Origin: Acetobacterium bakii
Lineage (GTDB): Bacteria > Bacillota > Clostridia > Eubacteriales > Eubacteriaceae
DNA length: 64,000 nt
Direction: 5' to 3'
Assembly (NCBI RefSeq): GCF_001263355.1
Contig: NZ_LGYO01000004.1
Location: 58,090-122,089, forward strand
Part shown: piece after piece, positions 27,013 through 35,093 of the stretch
Position numbering within the stretch: the stretch's first letter is position 1
How the letters are laid out: each line of letters starts with the position of its first letter
Notes under the pieces: model-generated
The model's input: the letters and a program-made list of their open reading frames with translations, nothing else
The model's database searches: none
Told to the model about the DNA's origin: nothing
Program-made: the position numbers and the translations under genes

Positions 27013-28584
27013 ATGAAAAGATATGATGTAATAGTTGTTGGTGCAGGACCAGCAGGCCTTTCGGCAGCAATCGAAGCCGGAAAAAAAGGACTCAGGGTAA
27101 TTGTTTTTGATGAAAATGCCAAGCCCGGGGGACAATTATTTAAACAGATCCATAAGTTTTTCGGATCCATAGAACATAAGGCTAAAATCAGAGGCTTTAA
27201 AATCGGCGAGGATCTTTTAAAGGAAGCAAGTGCAGCAGGCGTCGAAGTGGTTTTAAATGCTATTGTCATTGGCTTATTTCTGGATAAGGAAATCACGGTC
27301 CAAATAAATGATGCAGTGGTCCATTACAAAGGGGATGCGATTATCGTCGCAACCGGAGCTTCAGAAAATATGATCACCTTTAATGGCTGGACTCTTCCCG
27401 GAGTCATTGGCGCCGGCGCTGCCCAAACCATGATGAATCTTCATCGGGTGAAGCCGGGGAAGAAAATACTCATGCTCGGTACCGGCAATGTTGGCTTAGT
27501 CGTGAGCTTCCAGCTCATGCAGGCTGGTTGCGAAGTGGTGGCCTTGGTGGACGCCGCTCCTAAAATCGGAGGCTATGGTGTCCATGCCGCAAAGGTTGCC
27601 CGGTGTGGCGTCCCCTTTTATCTGTCCCATACCATTATTAAAGCCGAGGGTGACGACTGTGTAACCGGGGTTACCATTGGTGCGGTTGACAATAAATGGC
27701 AACTCATCCCGGGAACCGAGAAGCACTTTGATATAGATACCATTTGTCTGGCAGTAGGCCTCTCCCCGATGTCTCAGCTTCTGAAAATGGCCGGCTGTGA
27801 GATGGAAGATAACCCTGCCAAAGGCGGATTGGTTCCAACCTGTGATCAATACGGCGAAACCTCCATTGATGGCATCTTTGTTTCCGGTGATGTTTCAGGT
27901 ATTGAAGAAGCCAGCTCAGCCATGATTGGGGGACGAATTTCTGGTGTGGCAGCGGCTTATCGACTGGGGTTTATTGATTATGAAGAATTGGAATTAAAAT
28001 CAGAAGCATTAAAAAAAGCGTTACTCAGTTTAAGGCAAGGCATGTTTGGTCCTGAAAATAAAGGCAAAGAGCTGACTAAAACCGAAGAAGGTTATGCAAT
28101 CTCAGCGAATCTCTTAACTAAAGGTTATCTGACCAATGAAGAAGTCATGAACTATCCGGGAGTTAAAACCATGAAAGGCATACATCCCATCATTGAATGC
28201 TCCCAGAATATTCCCTGTAACCCCTGCCAGGATGCTTGTAAAAAGAAATGCATCACCATCGGTGACAACATCACCGCACTTCCGGTGGTGGATGAAGCCT
28301 CCCAATGTAGCGGATGCGGCATGTGTGTGGCCTCCTGTTCAGGGCAGTCCATCTTCCTGCTGAATGAAGATTACGAAGAGGGTTATGCTTCCGTCACCCT
28401 TCCCTATGAGTTTTCACCATTACCACAAAAAGGGATGATGGGTTTTGCTTTGGACCGCAGTGGCAAGGCGATCTGCGAAGCCGAGGTGGTGGACGTGAAA
28501 TCAGCCCCGGCCTTTGACCACAGCAATTTATTGACCATCAAGGTTCCCAAGGAAATGGGAATGAATGCCAGATTTTTCAAATAG
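27013..28584 (+). CDS. FAD/NAD oxidoreductase with a ferredoxin domain, HcnB/SoxA-like large subunit
   Basis: 523 aa. DVIVVGAGPAGLSAAIEA binds FAD; a second Rossmann motif, LMLGTGNVGLVV, lies near residue 157. The C-terminal third has two cysteine clusters, CNPCQDACKKKC and CSGCGMCVASC, typical of two 4Fe-4S centres. The ferredoxin part, absent from aerobic HcnB, suits an anaerobe that passes electrons to ferredoxin or NAD instead of O2. Coupled with the small 2Fe-2S subunit and a substrate flavoprotein. Confidence 0.85.
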   Translation: MKRYDVIVVGAGPAGLSAAIEAGKKGLRVIVFDENAKPGGQLFKQIHKFFGSIEHKAKIRGFKIGEDLLKEASAAGVEVVLNAIVIGLFLDKEITVQINDAVVHYKGDAIIVATGASENMITFNGWTLPGVIGAGAAQTMMNLHRVKPGKKILMLGTGNVGLVVSFQLMQAGCEVVALVDAAPKIGGYGVHAAKVARCGVPFYLSHTIIKAEGDDCVTGVTIGAVDNKWQLIPGTEKHFDIDTICLAVGLSPMSQLLKMAGCEMEDNPAKGGLVPTCDQYGETSIDGIFVSGDVSGIEEASSAMIGGRISGVAAAYRLGFIDYEELELKSEALKKALLSLRQGMFGPENKGKELTKTEEGYAISANLLTKGYLTNEEVMNYPGVKTMKGIHPIIECSQNIPCNPCQDACKKKCITIGDNITALPVVDEASQCSGCGMCVASCSGQSIFLLNEDYEEGYASVTLPYEFSPLPQKGMMGFALDRSGKAICEAEVVDVKSAPAFDHSNLLTIKVPKEMGMNARFFK

Positions 28585-28601
28585 ACCTAGGAGTGAAGAG
28601 A

Positions 28602-28922
28602 ATGAGTAAGATAAATGACCGATCCCGTGAGATTGGAGAATATATAGCACAGCCGGATGATGATCTGATTATCTGCCGCTGTGAAGAGATCACAAAAGGT
28701 GAAATTAGAAAAGCGGTTTATGATGGCATGTTCACCATCACCGAGATTAGACGGTATTTAAGAACAGGCATGGGCCTCTGTCAGGGTCAGACCTGCGCTA
28801 AGCTGGTTAAGGGCATTGTGGCACGCGAATTAGGAGTTTCACCGCTAAGTATCGAAGCTGCAATGTCCCGGGCGCCGATGCGACCCATCGAAATGAAGGT
28901 TCTGGGAAATGAAATAAGTTGA
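28602..28922 (+). CDS. BFD-like 2Fe-2S protein of the dehydrogenase complex
   Basis: 106 aa from the ATG at 28602, which has AGGAG 8 nt upstream; the GTG at 28593 overlaps that RBS. The four cysteines of a bacterioferritin-ferredoxin-type 2Fe-2S centre are in IICRCEEIT and GLCQGQTCAKL. In many HcnB-like proteins this domain is fused to the flavoprotein; here it is separate. Likely an electron-transfer subunit. Confidence 0.85.
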   Translation: MSKINDRSREIGEYIAQPDDDLIICRCEEITKGEIRKAVYDGMFTITEIRRYLRTGMGLCQGQTCAKLVKGIVARELGVSPLSIEAAMSRAPMRPIEMKVLGNEIS

Positions 28923-28932
28923 GGAAAATAAC

Positions 28933-30060
28933 ATGAAAAATTGTGCTGATGTAATTATTGTAGGAAGTGGCGTCATTGGCAATGCTGCCGCCTATTATCT
29001 GGCCAAAAGAGGCGCTTCGGTTATTGTCCTTGAGAAAAGCGATAATATAGGTGATGGCGGTTCATCCAGAAATGGCGGCGGCGTCCGGCAATCCGGCCGG
29101 GATAAACGCGAATTGCCGCTGGCCATGTTTGGTATCAAAAATCTTTGGCCAACATTGTCCGAAGAATTAGAAATGGACGTAGAATATTACCAGGACGGCA
29201 ATTTGCGACTGGGAAAAACCGCTGCCCATATTCAAACGTTAACCGGTCTGACTAACAATGCCACCGATTGTGGTCTTGATGTTAGCATGATCTCAGGCGA
29301 TGACGCTAGACAGATTTGTCCCTATCTTTCAGAAGAAGTAACCGGTGCCAGTTGGTGCCCCACGGATGGGCATGCCAACCCACTGCTAACCACCCTGGCC
29401 TATTACCGAAAAGCACGGCAATTGGGTGTTCGGTTTATCACTGGTGAAGAGGTTGTTGAAATACGAAAAATAAAAGGTAAGGCAAGACAGGTACTCACCC
29501 CCAATAATAGTTATGAAGGTGAAACCATTATTCTCGCCGCAGGTTATGACAGTCGCAAAATCGCTTCAACCTTCGGGATTGATATTCCAATGACCCAGGC
29601 TTTATTGGAAGTACTTGTAACAGAAGCTCAACCCCCAATGTTTTATCAAATGCTGGGGACTGCCGCCGCTGACTTTTACGGACATCAAAGCACCCATGGT
29701 TCATTCGTTTTTGGCGGTTCATCAGGGCTGGAAGATGTGAATAAGGATAACGGCACCCCCACCTCGACAAGTCTTACCGCATCCTGTATCTGCCGGGGAA
29801 TTATGAAATATTTCCCGATTCTGGAAGATATAAAAATTGTCAGGAGTTGGGCTGGCTGGATGGACGTCTGTGTTGACCATGTGCCGGTGCTCAGTTTTGT
29901 GGAAGAAGTTCCCGGGATCATCCTGGCCTCAGCCTTTTCTGGCCATGGTTTTGGAATATCCCCGGCAGTAGGTACGCTTTTATCCGAAATGGTGATTGAC
30001 GGACAACCTTCACTTGACCTCAGCGCTCTGCGCTATGACCGATTCAAAGCGAAAATTTAA
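28933..30060 (+). CDS. FAD-dependent amine/amino acid dehydrogenase subunit (DAO family, HcnC/SoxB-like)
   Basis: 375 aa. VIIVGSGVIGNAAAYYLAKRG is the FAD-binding motif (residues about 6-26), and SSRNGGGVRQSGRD resembles the flavin-contact region of sarcosine oxidase beta and HcnC. This subunit should oxidise the amine substrate to an imine. With the subunits before it, it forms a four-protein complex. Sarcosine, proline, glycine or an opine are possible substrates; RidA and an APC amino acid permease downstream favour an amino acid. Confidence 0.85.
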   Translation: MKNCADVIIVGSGVIGNAAAYYLAKRGASVIVLEKSDNIGDGGSSRNGGGVRQSGRDKRELPLAMFGIKNLWPTLSEELEMDVEYYQDGNLRLGKTAAHIQTLTGLTNNATDCGLDVSMISGDDARQICPYLSEEVTGASWCPTDGHANPLLTTLAYYRKARQLGVRFITGEEVVEIRKIKGKARQVLTPNNSYEGETIILAAGYDSRKIASTFGIDIPMTQALLEVLVTEAQPPMFYQMLGTAAADFYGHQSTHGSFVFGGSSGLEDVNKDNGTPTSTSLTASCICRGIMKYFPILEDIKIVRSWAGWMDVCVDHVPVLSFVEEVPGIILASAFSGHGFGISPAVGTLLSEMVIDGQPSLDLSALRYDRFKAKI

Positions 30061-30071
30061 GGAGGAATTAT

Positions 30072-30476
30072 ATGGAACTTAAGCGAACAAATTATTCATC
30101 AGGTGCCCCACTGGAAGAAAAAGTCGGTTATTCCCGAATGGTTAAAGTAGGTCCCTTTATTTATATCGGTGGAACAACATCAGTACAACCTGATGGGTCC
30201 ATTTATGGCGAAGGCAGTGCCTATGAGCAAACAAAATATGTTTTAGAAAAGCATGTGGAACTACTGGAAAAGGCTGGTTCTAAAAAAGAAGAAGTGATAA
30301 AAGTAAAAGTCTATGCAACGGATATGAAATTTGTTCCCGATATTGCCAAAGCTTATTCAGAAATTTTCAAAGAAGTTAAGCCCCTTTGCACAGTCGTTGG
30401 AACTCCAATGCTTAACCGCCCGACCCAGCTCGTTGAAATTGAAATGGATGCGGTGATCGGTGCGATAGCGGAGTAA
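30072..30476 (+). CDS. RidA/YjgF-family enamine-imine deaminase
   Basis: 134 aa. The family pattern is clear: GPFIYIGGTTSVQPDG, and near the end CTVVGTPMLNRPTQLVEIEM. RidA hydrolyses reactive imines or enamines to keto acids and ammonia. Its place right after the imine-forming flavoprotein fits a role as the second step. GGAGGAATT RBS; the terminator at 30528 follows. Confidence 0.9.
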   Translation: MELKRTNYSSGAPLEEKVGYSRMVKVGPFIYIGGTTSVQPDGSIYGEGSAYEQTKYVLEKHVELLEKAGSKKEEVIKVKVYATDMKFVPDIAKAYSEIFKEVKPLCTVVGTPMLNRPTQLVEIEMDAVIGAIAE

Positions 30477-30527
30477 GTAAGACTATCGACAATCCGCTAT
30501 CAATTCCATAATGTACAAATCAAGAGC

Positions 30528-30571
30528 AAAGATGCTCAGCTATCGCAACCGATGGCTGGGCATCTTTTTTA
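30528..30571 (+). terminator. Intrinsic terminator after ridA
   Basis: AAAGATGCTCAGC pairs with GCTGGGCATCTTT (one G-U pair) and a run of T follows. Confidence 0.8.
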
Positions 30572-30635
30572 TTACATTTAAGTCAGTTATTTTCGAATTA
30601 ATAGGTAAATATTATATAAAGAAAAGGAGATTATC

Positions 30636-32054
30636 ATGGAAAATCAAAAAAAATTAGGTCTGGGAAGTGCTGTATCGGTTTGTGTTGGACTTATTGTTGC
30701 AACAAGCTGTTTGCTTTTATTAGGTCAAGGAATGGGTTTGGCGGGTTCTGGCTTTGTAATTTCTTTAGCAATTGTACTATTTTTAAACATTATGCTGGCG
30801 TTAACCTTTGGTGAACTCCACGCAATTATGCCAAATGTAGAGGGTGGGCTTGGGCAATATACGCTGGCTGGATTGGGTCCGGTTGCATCGGTTGTTTCAA
30901 ACTTATCAGCCTATGTGATTACAATGATTCTGGCTTCCTCGGTTGAGATGGCACTGTGTGGAATGGTGATCAACGAATTGTTTTTACCTATGATTCCTGC
31001 CCCGATTTTAAGTTCTCTTTTACTAGCCATATTATTTTTCGTTAATTATAAGGGTGTCGATATTTTTGCAAAAGTCCAGAATATCGTGGTTTTTTTATTA
31101 ATCGGTTCATTAATTTTACTTGGTATTATCAGTTTCTTTAATCTGGGCACCGGAACCGTCATCACCGCCGCTGCGCAAACACCTCCGGCCGTAACAGGTA
31201 TCAGCGGTTACGTTTCTCTGGCAGCTTTGGCATTTTGGTTATTTATCGGGATCGAATTCGTCATTCCTATTGCTAAAGATTTAAAGAACCCTAAAAGAGA
31301 TGTAACCCTGGCCATGATTCTGGGAATCGTTATGTTATTTGTAGTACAAGCTATGCTTGGTGTAGGAATGACCCATTATGTAACCTTGGAAGCCCTGGCA
31401 AGTTCACCGATGCCACATATGCTGTTTGCTGAAAATTTATTGGGCCAATTTGGTGTTTATTGGATGGGTATTGTTACTCTTTTGGCTGGTATCAGTACCG
31501 CTAATACAGTCCTTGGCAGTGTCAGTAAAATACTGGCTGGCATGGCACAAGATGACATGATGCCTAAAGTATTTAACAAAAAGAACAAAAACAATGTCGC
31601 TGTTGCCGGTCTTGCTCTGATTTTTGGTGGGGATTTAGTACTGTTAATTACAGGATTCACCCAATCCTCAGGTTTGGCCACCCTACTTTTGGCGGGAACA
31701 TGTTTCTGGTTAGTTTCTTATATTTTAGTAAATATTTCGGTTCTTATACTGCGAAAAAAATACCCGGATATGCCGGGAAGAAATAAAAAGCTGACCCTTT
31801 GGGGAATCCCTCAGATCTTATGTATTCTAGGTAATATCTATATGATCTGGCATATTGCCGAAGGAGATGCCCGAATTCTGATTTACAAAATATTCTTTGG
31901 CTTAATGGCGGCATTAGTTGTTTATGCCGTGATTTGGGTAAAAATCATCAAAAAAATGGGTTTGTTTACAACAGCCGATGTTAATGAAATGAATCTAAAG
32001 TGCGAAGCAGAAAATACACATCCGAATGTGCTCATCGATCCATCGGCGGCTTAA
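30636..32054 (+). CDS. APC-superfamily amino acid permease
   Basis: 472 aa with about twelve hydrophobic segments. GLIVATSCLLLLGQG in helix 1 and FWLFIGIEFVIPIAKDLKNPKRD around helices 6-7 match amino acid-polyamine-organocation transporters. It follows the dehydrogenase-RidA genes after a terminator and has its own RBS (AAAGGAG). It probably imports the amine or amino acid oxidised by that complex, by inference from position. Confidence 0.85.
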   Translation: MENQKKLGLGSAVSVCVGLIVATSCLLLLGQGMGLAGSGFVISLAIVLFLNIMLALTFGELHAIMPNVEGGLGQYTLAGLGPVASVVSNLSAYVITMILASSVEMALCGMVINELFLPMIPAPILSSLLLAILFFVNYKGVDIFAKVQNIVVFLLIGSLILLGIISFFNLGTGTVITAAAQTPPAVTGISGYVSLAALAFWLFIGIEFVIPIAKDLKNPKRDVTLAMILGIVMLFVVQAMLGVGMTHYVTLEALASSPMPHMLFAENLLGQFGVYWMGIVTLLAGISTANTVLGSVSKILAGMAQDDMMPKVFNKKNKNNVAVAGLALIFGGDLVLLITGFTQSSGLATLLLAGTCFWLVSYILVNISVLILRKKYPDMPGRNKKLTLWGIPQILCILGNIYMIWHIAEGDARILIYKIFFGLMAALVVYAVIWVKIIKKMGLFTTADVNEMNLKCEAENTHPNVLIDPSAA

Positions 32055-32089
32055 ACACTTAGAGAAAAGCCGATAAAAAACCGGAACTC

Positions 32090-32136
32090 AGAACTGCCTC
32101 CTGTCGACTTGACAAGAGGCAGTTCTATTTCGATTT
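32090..32136 (+). terminator. Terminator-like hairpin after the permease
   Basis: AGAACTGCCTC (32090-32100) pairs perfectly with GAGGCAGTTCT (32116-32126). The U-tract is poor (ATTTCGATTTT). Confidence 0.65.
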
Positions 32137-32137
32137 T

Positions 32138-32189
32138 AAAAGGTATAAAGCTATTAATAAAATATTTTATTAATAGCTTTATACCTTTT
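32138..32189. repeat. 52-bp perfect AT-rich palindrome
   Basis: Positions 32138-32163 are the exact reverse complement of 32164-32189, with no loop. A and T make up about 85 percent. It lies two bases after the previous hairpin and 118 bp before the AraC gene. A second terminator acting in both directions or an operator are the options; the T-rich end on either strand suits termination. Confidence 0.7.
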
Positions 32190-32307
32190 TGGGGAAGCCC
32201 AAATATATTTTTCAATCCACAAAAATTAAGTTCATTTGTTACTCTGTGTGTTATTATATATTATTAGTATTCTCTGTTATTCACAGTAAATATACAAAGG
32301 AGAACCC

Positions 32308-33150
32308 ATGATTTCCAAACAAAACAATATAATTGTTTCTCCCAAACAGCCTTACTTTGTTATGGCTGCATCCCGGTATTATAAAGCGGTGGTAATGGAT
32401 TATGGGATTTCCCATTTTTACTGTTTTCAGAATGACCTCAGTGAAAATTCTGTAATCGCAGTGCCTGATGGAAGTATTGATATTTTGTTTTGCTGTGATG
32501 AAAAGGAGCCCTACGCCACAATATGCGGCACCGTCCTGCAACCTAAAATCGTGCGTAATGTAAAAAATTATTTCTTTGGTGTCCGATTTTTACCCGGCCA
32601 GTCATTTAAATTTAAGAATATCGCTATGAAGGATTTTGTTGAACATGAAGTTCCTCTTTTGGATGTAATTAATGATAATGCCCTATTTGAAAAAATCACT
32701 TCAAGTCGAGACTTTAATTATCAGATCCAAACCTTTATGACCGGTTATTTGAAATTCTATACAACTTCACAGGCTTCAGATAAATATGTGGATTTAAAAA
32801 AACAGATGTTGCAAAAAATCAATGACACTGGCGGACAGATTAAAGTCAAAGAACTGGCCGATGAAGCAGGCTATTCGGTTCGTTACATTAACCGGGTGTT
32901 TTCAGAAGAATTCGGATTGTCCCCCAAATTATTTTGTAAGTTAATGCGCTTCCAACATCTTCTGAGTAATCTCAATGACTTTGATAAAGACATTTATGAC
33001 ACAAATCTAGCCCAGCTTGCCATCGAATTGGGTTACTATGATCAGTCTCACATGATCAAAGATTTTTATGAACTCACCAATACCACCCCGGGAAAATACG
33101 TTCATTCATTAAAAGAGAAAGAGTATAAAAAACGACTTATTGTTGTATGA
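32308..33150 (+). CDS. AraC-family transcriptional regulator
   Basis: 280 aa. N-terminal sensing domain of about 150 residues (PDGSIDILFCCDE is typical of the DUF6597-type AraC group) and a C-terminal double HTH with VKELADEAGYSVRYINRVFSEEFGLSP and LAIELGYYDQSHMIKDFYELTNTTPGKY. Likely activator of the amine dehydrogenase operon and permease gene just upstream. AAAGGAG RBS. Confidence 0.85.
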   Translation: MISKQNNIIVSPKQPYFVMAASRYYKAVVMDYGISHFYCFQNDLSENSVIAVPDGSIDILFCCDEKEPYATICGTVLQPKIVRNVKNYFFGVRFLPGQSFKFKNIAMKDFVEHEVPLLDVINDNALFEKITSSRDFNYQIQTFMTGYLKFYTTSQASDKYVDLKKQMLQKINDTGGQIKVKELADEAGYSVRYINRVFSEEFGLSPKLFCKLMRFQHLLSNLNDFDKDIYDTNLAQLAIELGYYDQSHMIKDFYELTNTTPGKYVHSLKEKEYKKRLIVV

Positions 33151-33179
33151 TTTTTAAATCAACATCTATGTATAAAAAC

Positions 33180-33375
33180 AAGCCCTGTAAAATTACCGGA
33201 CTTCAGAGTTTCGACAAACCTCGCTGCAGACATTTATTTATCATTGTGTGCTGCAAGATCGTACAGGCTATGCCTGTTCGCCTTGATGCACACAACATGA
33301 TAAAATAAAAATCCGCAGCGAGGTTTGTCACATTACTTTATCTTTTAATCGCAGTCCGGTAATTTTACAGAGCTT
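33180..33375. repeat. 196-bp nested inverted-repeat element
   Basis: Outer arms: 33185-33202 and 33353-33370 are perfect complements over 18 bp and extend to 33180/33375 with one mismatch. A second pair, 33213-33227 with 33315-33329, is perfect over 15 bp. Inside, an AT-rich arm pairs with a near-complementary one, and at the tip ACAGGC-TAT-GCCTGT forms a hairpin. No reading frame fills it. It could be a MITE-like mobile repeat or a structured RNA. Confidence 0.7.
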
Positions 33376-33406
33376 TCAATTTCCTAAAAGAATCAGCAGG
33401 CGATCG

Positions 33407-33847
33407 CTATTCTATGCCGCATGAATTATCGCCCAATATTTTATAGAGTATTTGATAGAGTGTTCTTGCTTCTTCATCTGAAATAGGCAGGCATTTGGAG
33501 ATTTTTTCGGGAATCTTGCTGGCCGGTTCTTTTAATTCCTCACCTTTAAGAGTTAGCGAAACAATAACATTTCGTTCGTCATTCGAATCCCGTTTTCGAA
33601 CAATAAATCCCGCTGCTTCAAGCCGTTTTAATAAGGGCGTAATGGTTCCCGAATCAAGGTATAAAAACTCTCCCAGGCTTTTAACATTAATGGTTTTATG
33701 CTCCCATAATACCATCATGGCTATGTACTGAGTATAGGTTAAACCAAGCTCATCCAAGTAAGGTTTGTAACGTTTAACTACCTCTTTTGCGGTCGCATAA
33801 AGAGGAAAACACAATTGATTTTCTAATTTTAAAACTTCACTGTCCAA
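33407..33847 (-). CDS. MarR-family peroxide-sensing repressor, OhrR-like
   Basis: 146 aa from the TTG at 33847: AAGGAG lies 8 nt upstream, and the GTG 9 bp earlier falls inside it. The reactive Cys of OhrR is present (LENQLCFPLYA, about residue 13), with the tyrosine-rich region LTYTQYIAMMVLWEH and the wing KRDSNDERNVIVSLT. Organic hydroperoxides oxidise this Cys and release DNA. It is the second gene after a glutathione peroxidase, as expected for autoregulation. Confidence 0.85.
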   Translation of the reverse strand: MDSEVLKLENQLCFPLYATAKEVVKRYKPYLDELGLTYTQYIAMMVLWEHKTINVKSLGEFLYLDSGTITPLLKRLEAAGFIVRKRDSNDERNVIVSLTLKGEELKEPASKIPEKISKCLPISDEEARTLYQILYKILGDNSCGIE

Positions 33848-33924
33848 ATAAATCACTCCTTTAGATATTTGATTTCATTGTATCACCCAATCTAATTGCA
33901 AGCAATTTTTTTATCGGTTTCCAG

Positions 33925-34404
33925 CTAATTCTTCAGTAATTTTTCGAGATCCTTTTCTATTTTTTCAGGCTTATCCGTTGGTGCATAGCGTTTAACAACC
34001 TCACCTTTTTGATTGACTAAGAATTTTGTAAAATTCCATTTGATATTGGATCCAAGAAAACCACCTTTTTGATTTTTAAGATAGCCATATAGTGGTTCCT
34101 GATTTTCACCATTAACTTCTATTTTTGAAAACATTTTAAAAGTTACTCCAAATCGGGTTTCGCAAAAACTTTTTATTTCTTCATTACTTCCCGGTGCCTG
34201 ATTAGCAAACTGATTTGAAGGAAAATCCAATATTTCGAAACCCTGTTTTCGAAATTTTTCATACATATCCTGTAAACCTTCATACTGAGGGGTAAGACCA
34301 CAGCCTGTTGCGGTATTTACAATCAGCAAGATTTTTCCTTCATATTCTTGCATTGAAACATCTGCCCCTTGCCCATCTTTTACTACATAATCATATAAGC
34401 TCAT
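33925..34404 (-). CDS. Glutathione peroxidase-family thiol peroxidase
   Basis: 159 aa. The peroxidatic Cys lies in VNTATGCGLTPQY (about residue 35), the resolving Cys candidate in KSFCETRFGV, and the tetrad residues in FPSNQF and WNFTKFLV. Position 35 is Cys, not selenocysteine. It reduces peroxides, probably with thioredoxin. AAAGGAG RBS, and OhrR follows 68 bp later. Confidence 0.9.
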   Translation of the reverse strand: MSLYDYVVKDGQGADVSMQEYEGKILLIVNTATGCGLTPQYEGLQDMYEKFRKQGFEILDFPSNQFANQAPGSNEEIKSFCETRFGVTFKMFSKIEVNGENQEPLYGYLKNQKGGFLGSNIKWNFTKFLVNQKGEVVKRYAPTDKPEKIEKDLEKLLKN

Positions 34405-34439
34405 ATGTCATCTCCTTTTTCGTTATTAAATTGTGTACA

Positions 34440-34470
34440 ATTATATTATCACACAATTTAATTATGTCAA
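34440..34470 (-). promoter_or_regulatory. gpx-ohrR promoter with OhrR-like inverted repeats
   Basis: Minus strand TTGACA (34470-34465) and TAATAT (34448-34443, spacing 16) or TATAAT (34445-34440, spacing 19). ACAATT/AATTGT-type repeats between 34429 and 34475 resemble the OhrR box. Which -10 is used is uncertain. Confidence 0.5.
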
Positions 34471-34561
34471 TTGTTTATCCTAAAATATTTCTTGATAATC
34501 GAAAATCAGAAATAAAATAAAGACAGGACAACGGTTTAATTAAACCGATGCCCCATTTTTA

Positions 34562-34882
34562 TTACCACTCTGAGTATTGTTTCTTCACGCTAAGCCCTTC
34601 AGCCTCAACTGTTGATCCAATAAAATTATTTTTGAGTATGAAGTGAAGTGTGGGTGTTATTACCTTAGCTTCTTTACTTATATACAATGTAGTATCATTT
34701 TGTTCATAAACATCGTATAAGTCAGGCTTTTCTGGCTTTCTAAATTCGATTTCTGAAATTTCCATGGTTGGACAGCAGCCGCCACCGGTCAAGATAATAT
34801 CCAATGTCAGCACATCTTTTCCTTTCCCTTTCATGTAATCTAATACTGTTTGGTCAATTTTAATACCATATGATTGATCCAT
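34562..34882 (-). CDS. CC/Se-motif small protein
   Basis: 106 aa. The centre holds LTGGGCCPTMEISEI; in a family of small anaerobe proteins this CC pair is replaced by Sec in some members. Here both are Cys. The protein ends without a membrane segment. Its role is unknown; a thiol or selenium-related redox task is likely. Single gene with a GGAG RBS. Confidence 0.65.
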   Translation of the reverse strand: MDQSYGIKIDQTVLDYMKGKGKDVLTLDIILTGGGCCPTMEISEIEFRKPEKPDLYDVYEQNDTTLYISKEAKVITPTLHFILKNNFIGSTVEAEGLSVKKQYSEW

Positions 34883-35093
34883 CTCTCCATCTCCGTTTCT
34901 ATAATCTTTTATTTTATTGTACCCATTTATATAAAAATCAAAACACTTATTTTATAATTTCAATGGTTCTCAGTAAATACTAAAAAATAAATCGGTGATA
35001 AAATAATTAAATTGTATGGTCCCAAACTTTTAGTGACTTGCAGCTAAGTGATAATTTTATCACCAAAAACAAAGTTGAAATACTTTTTAACTT

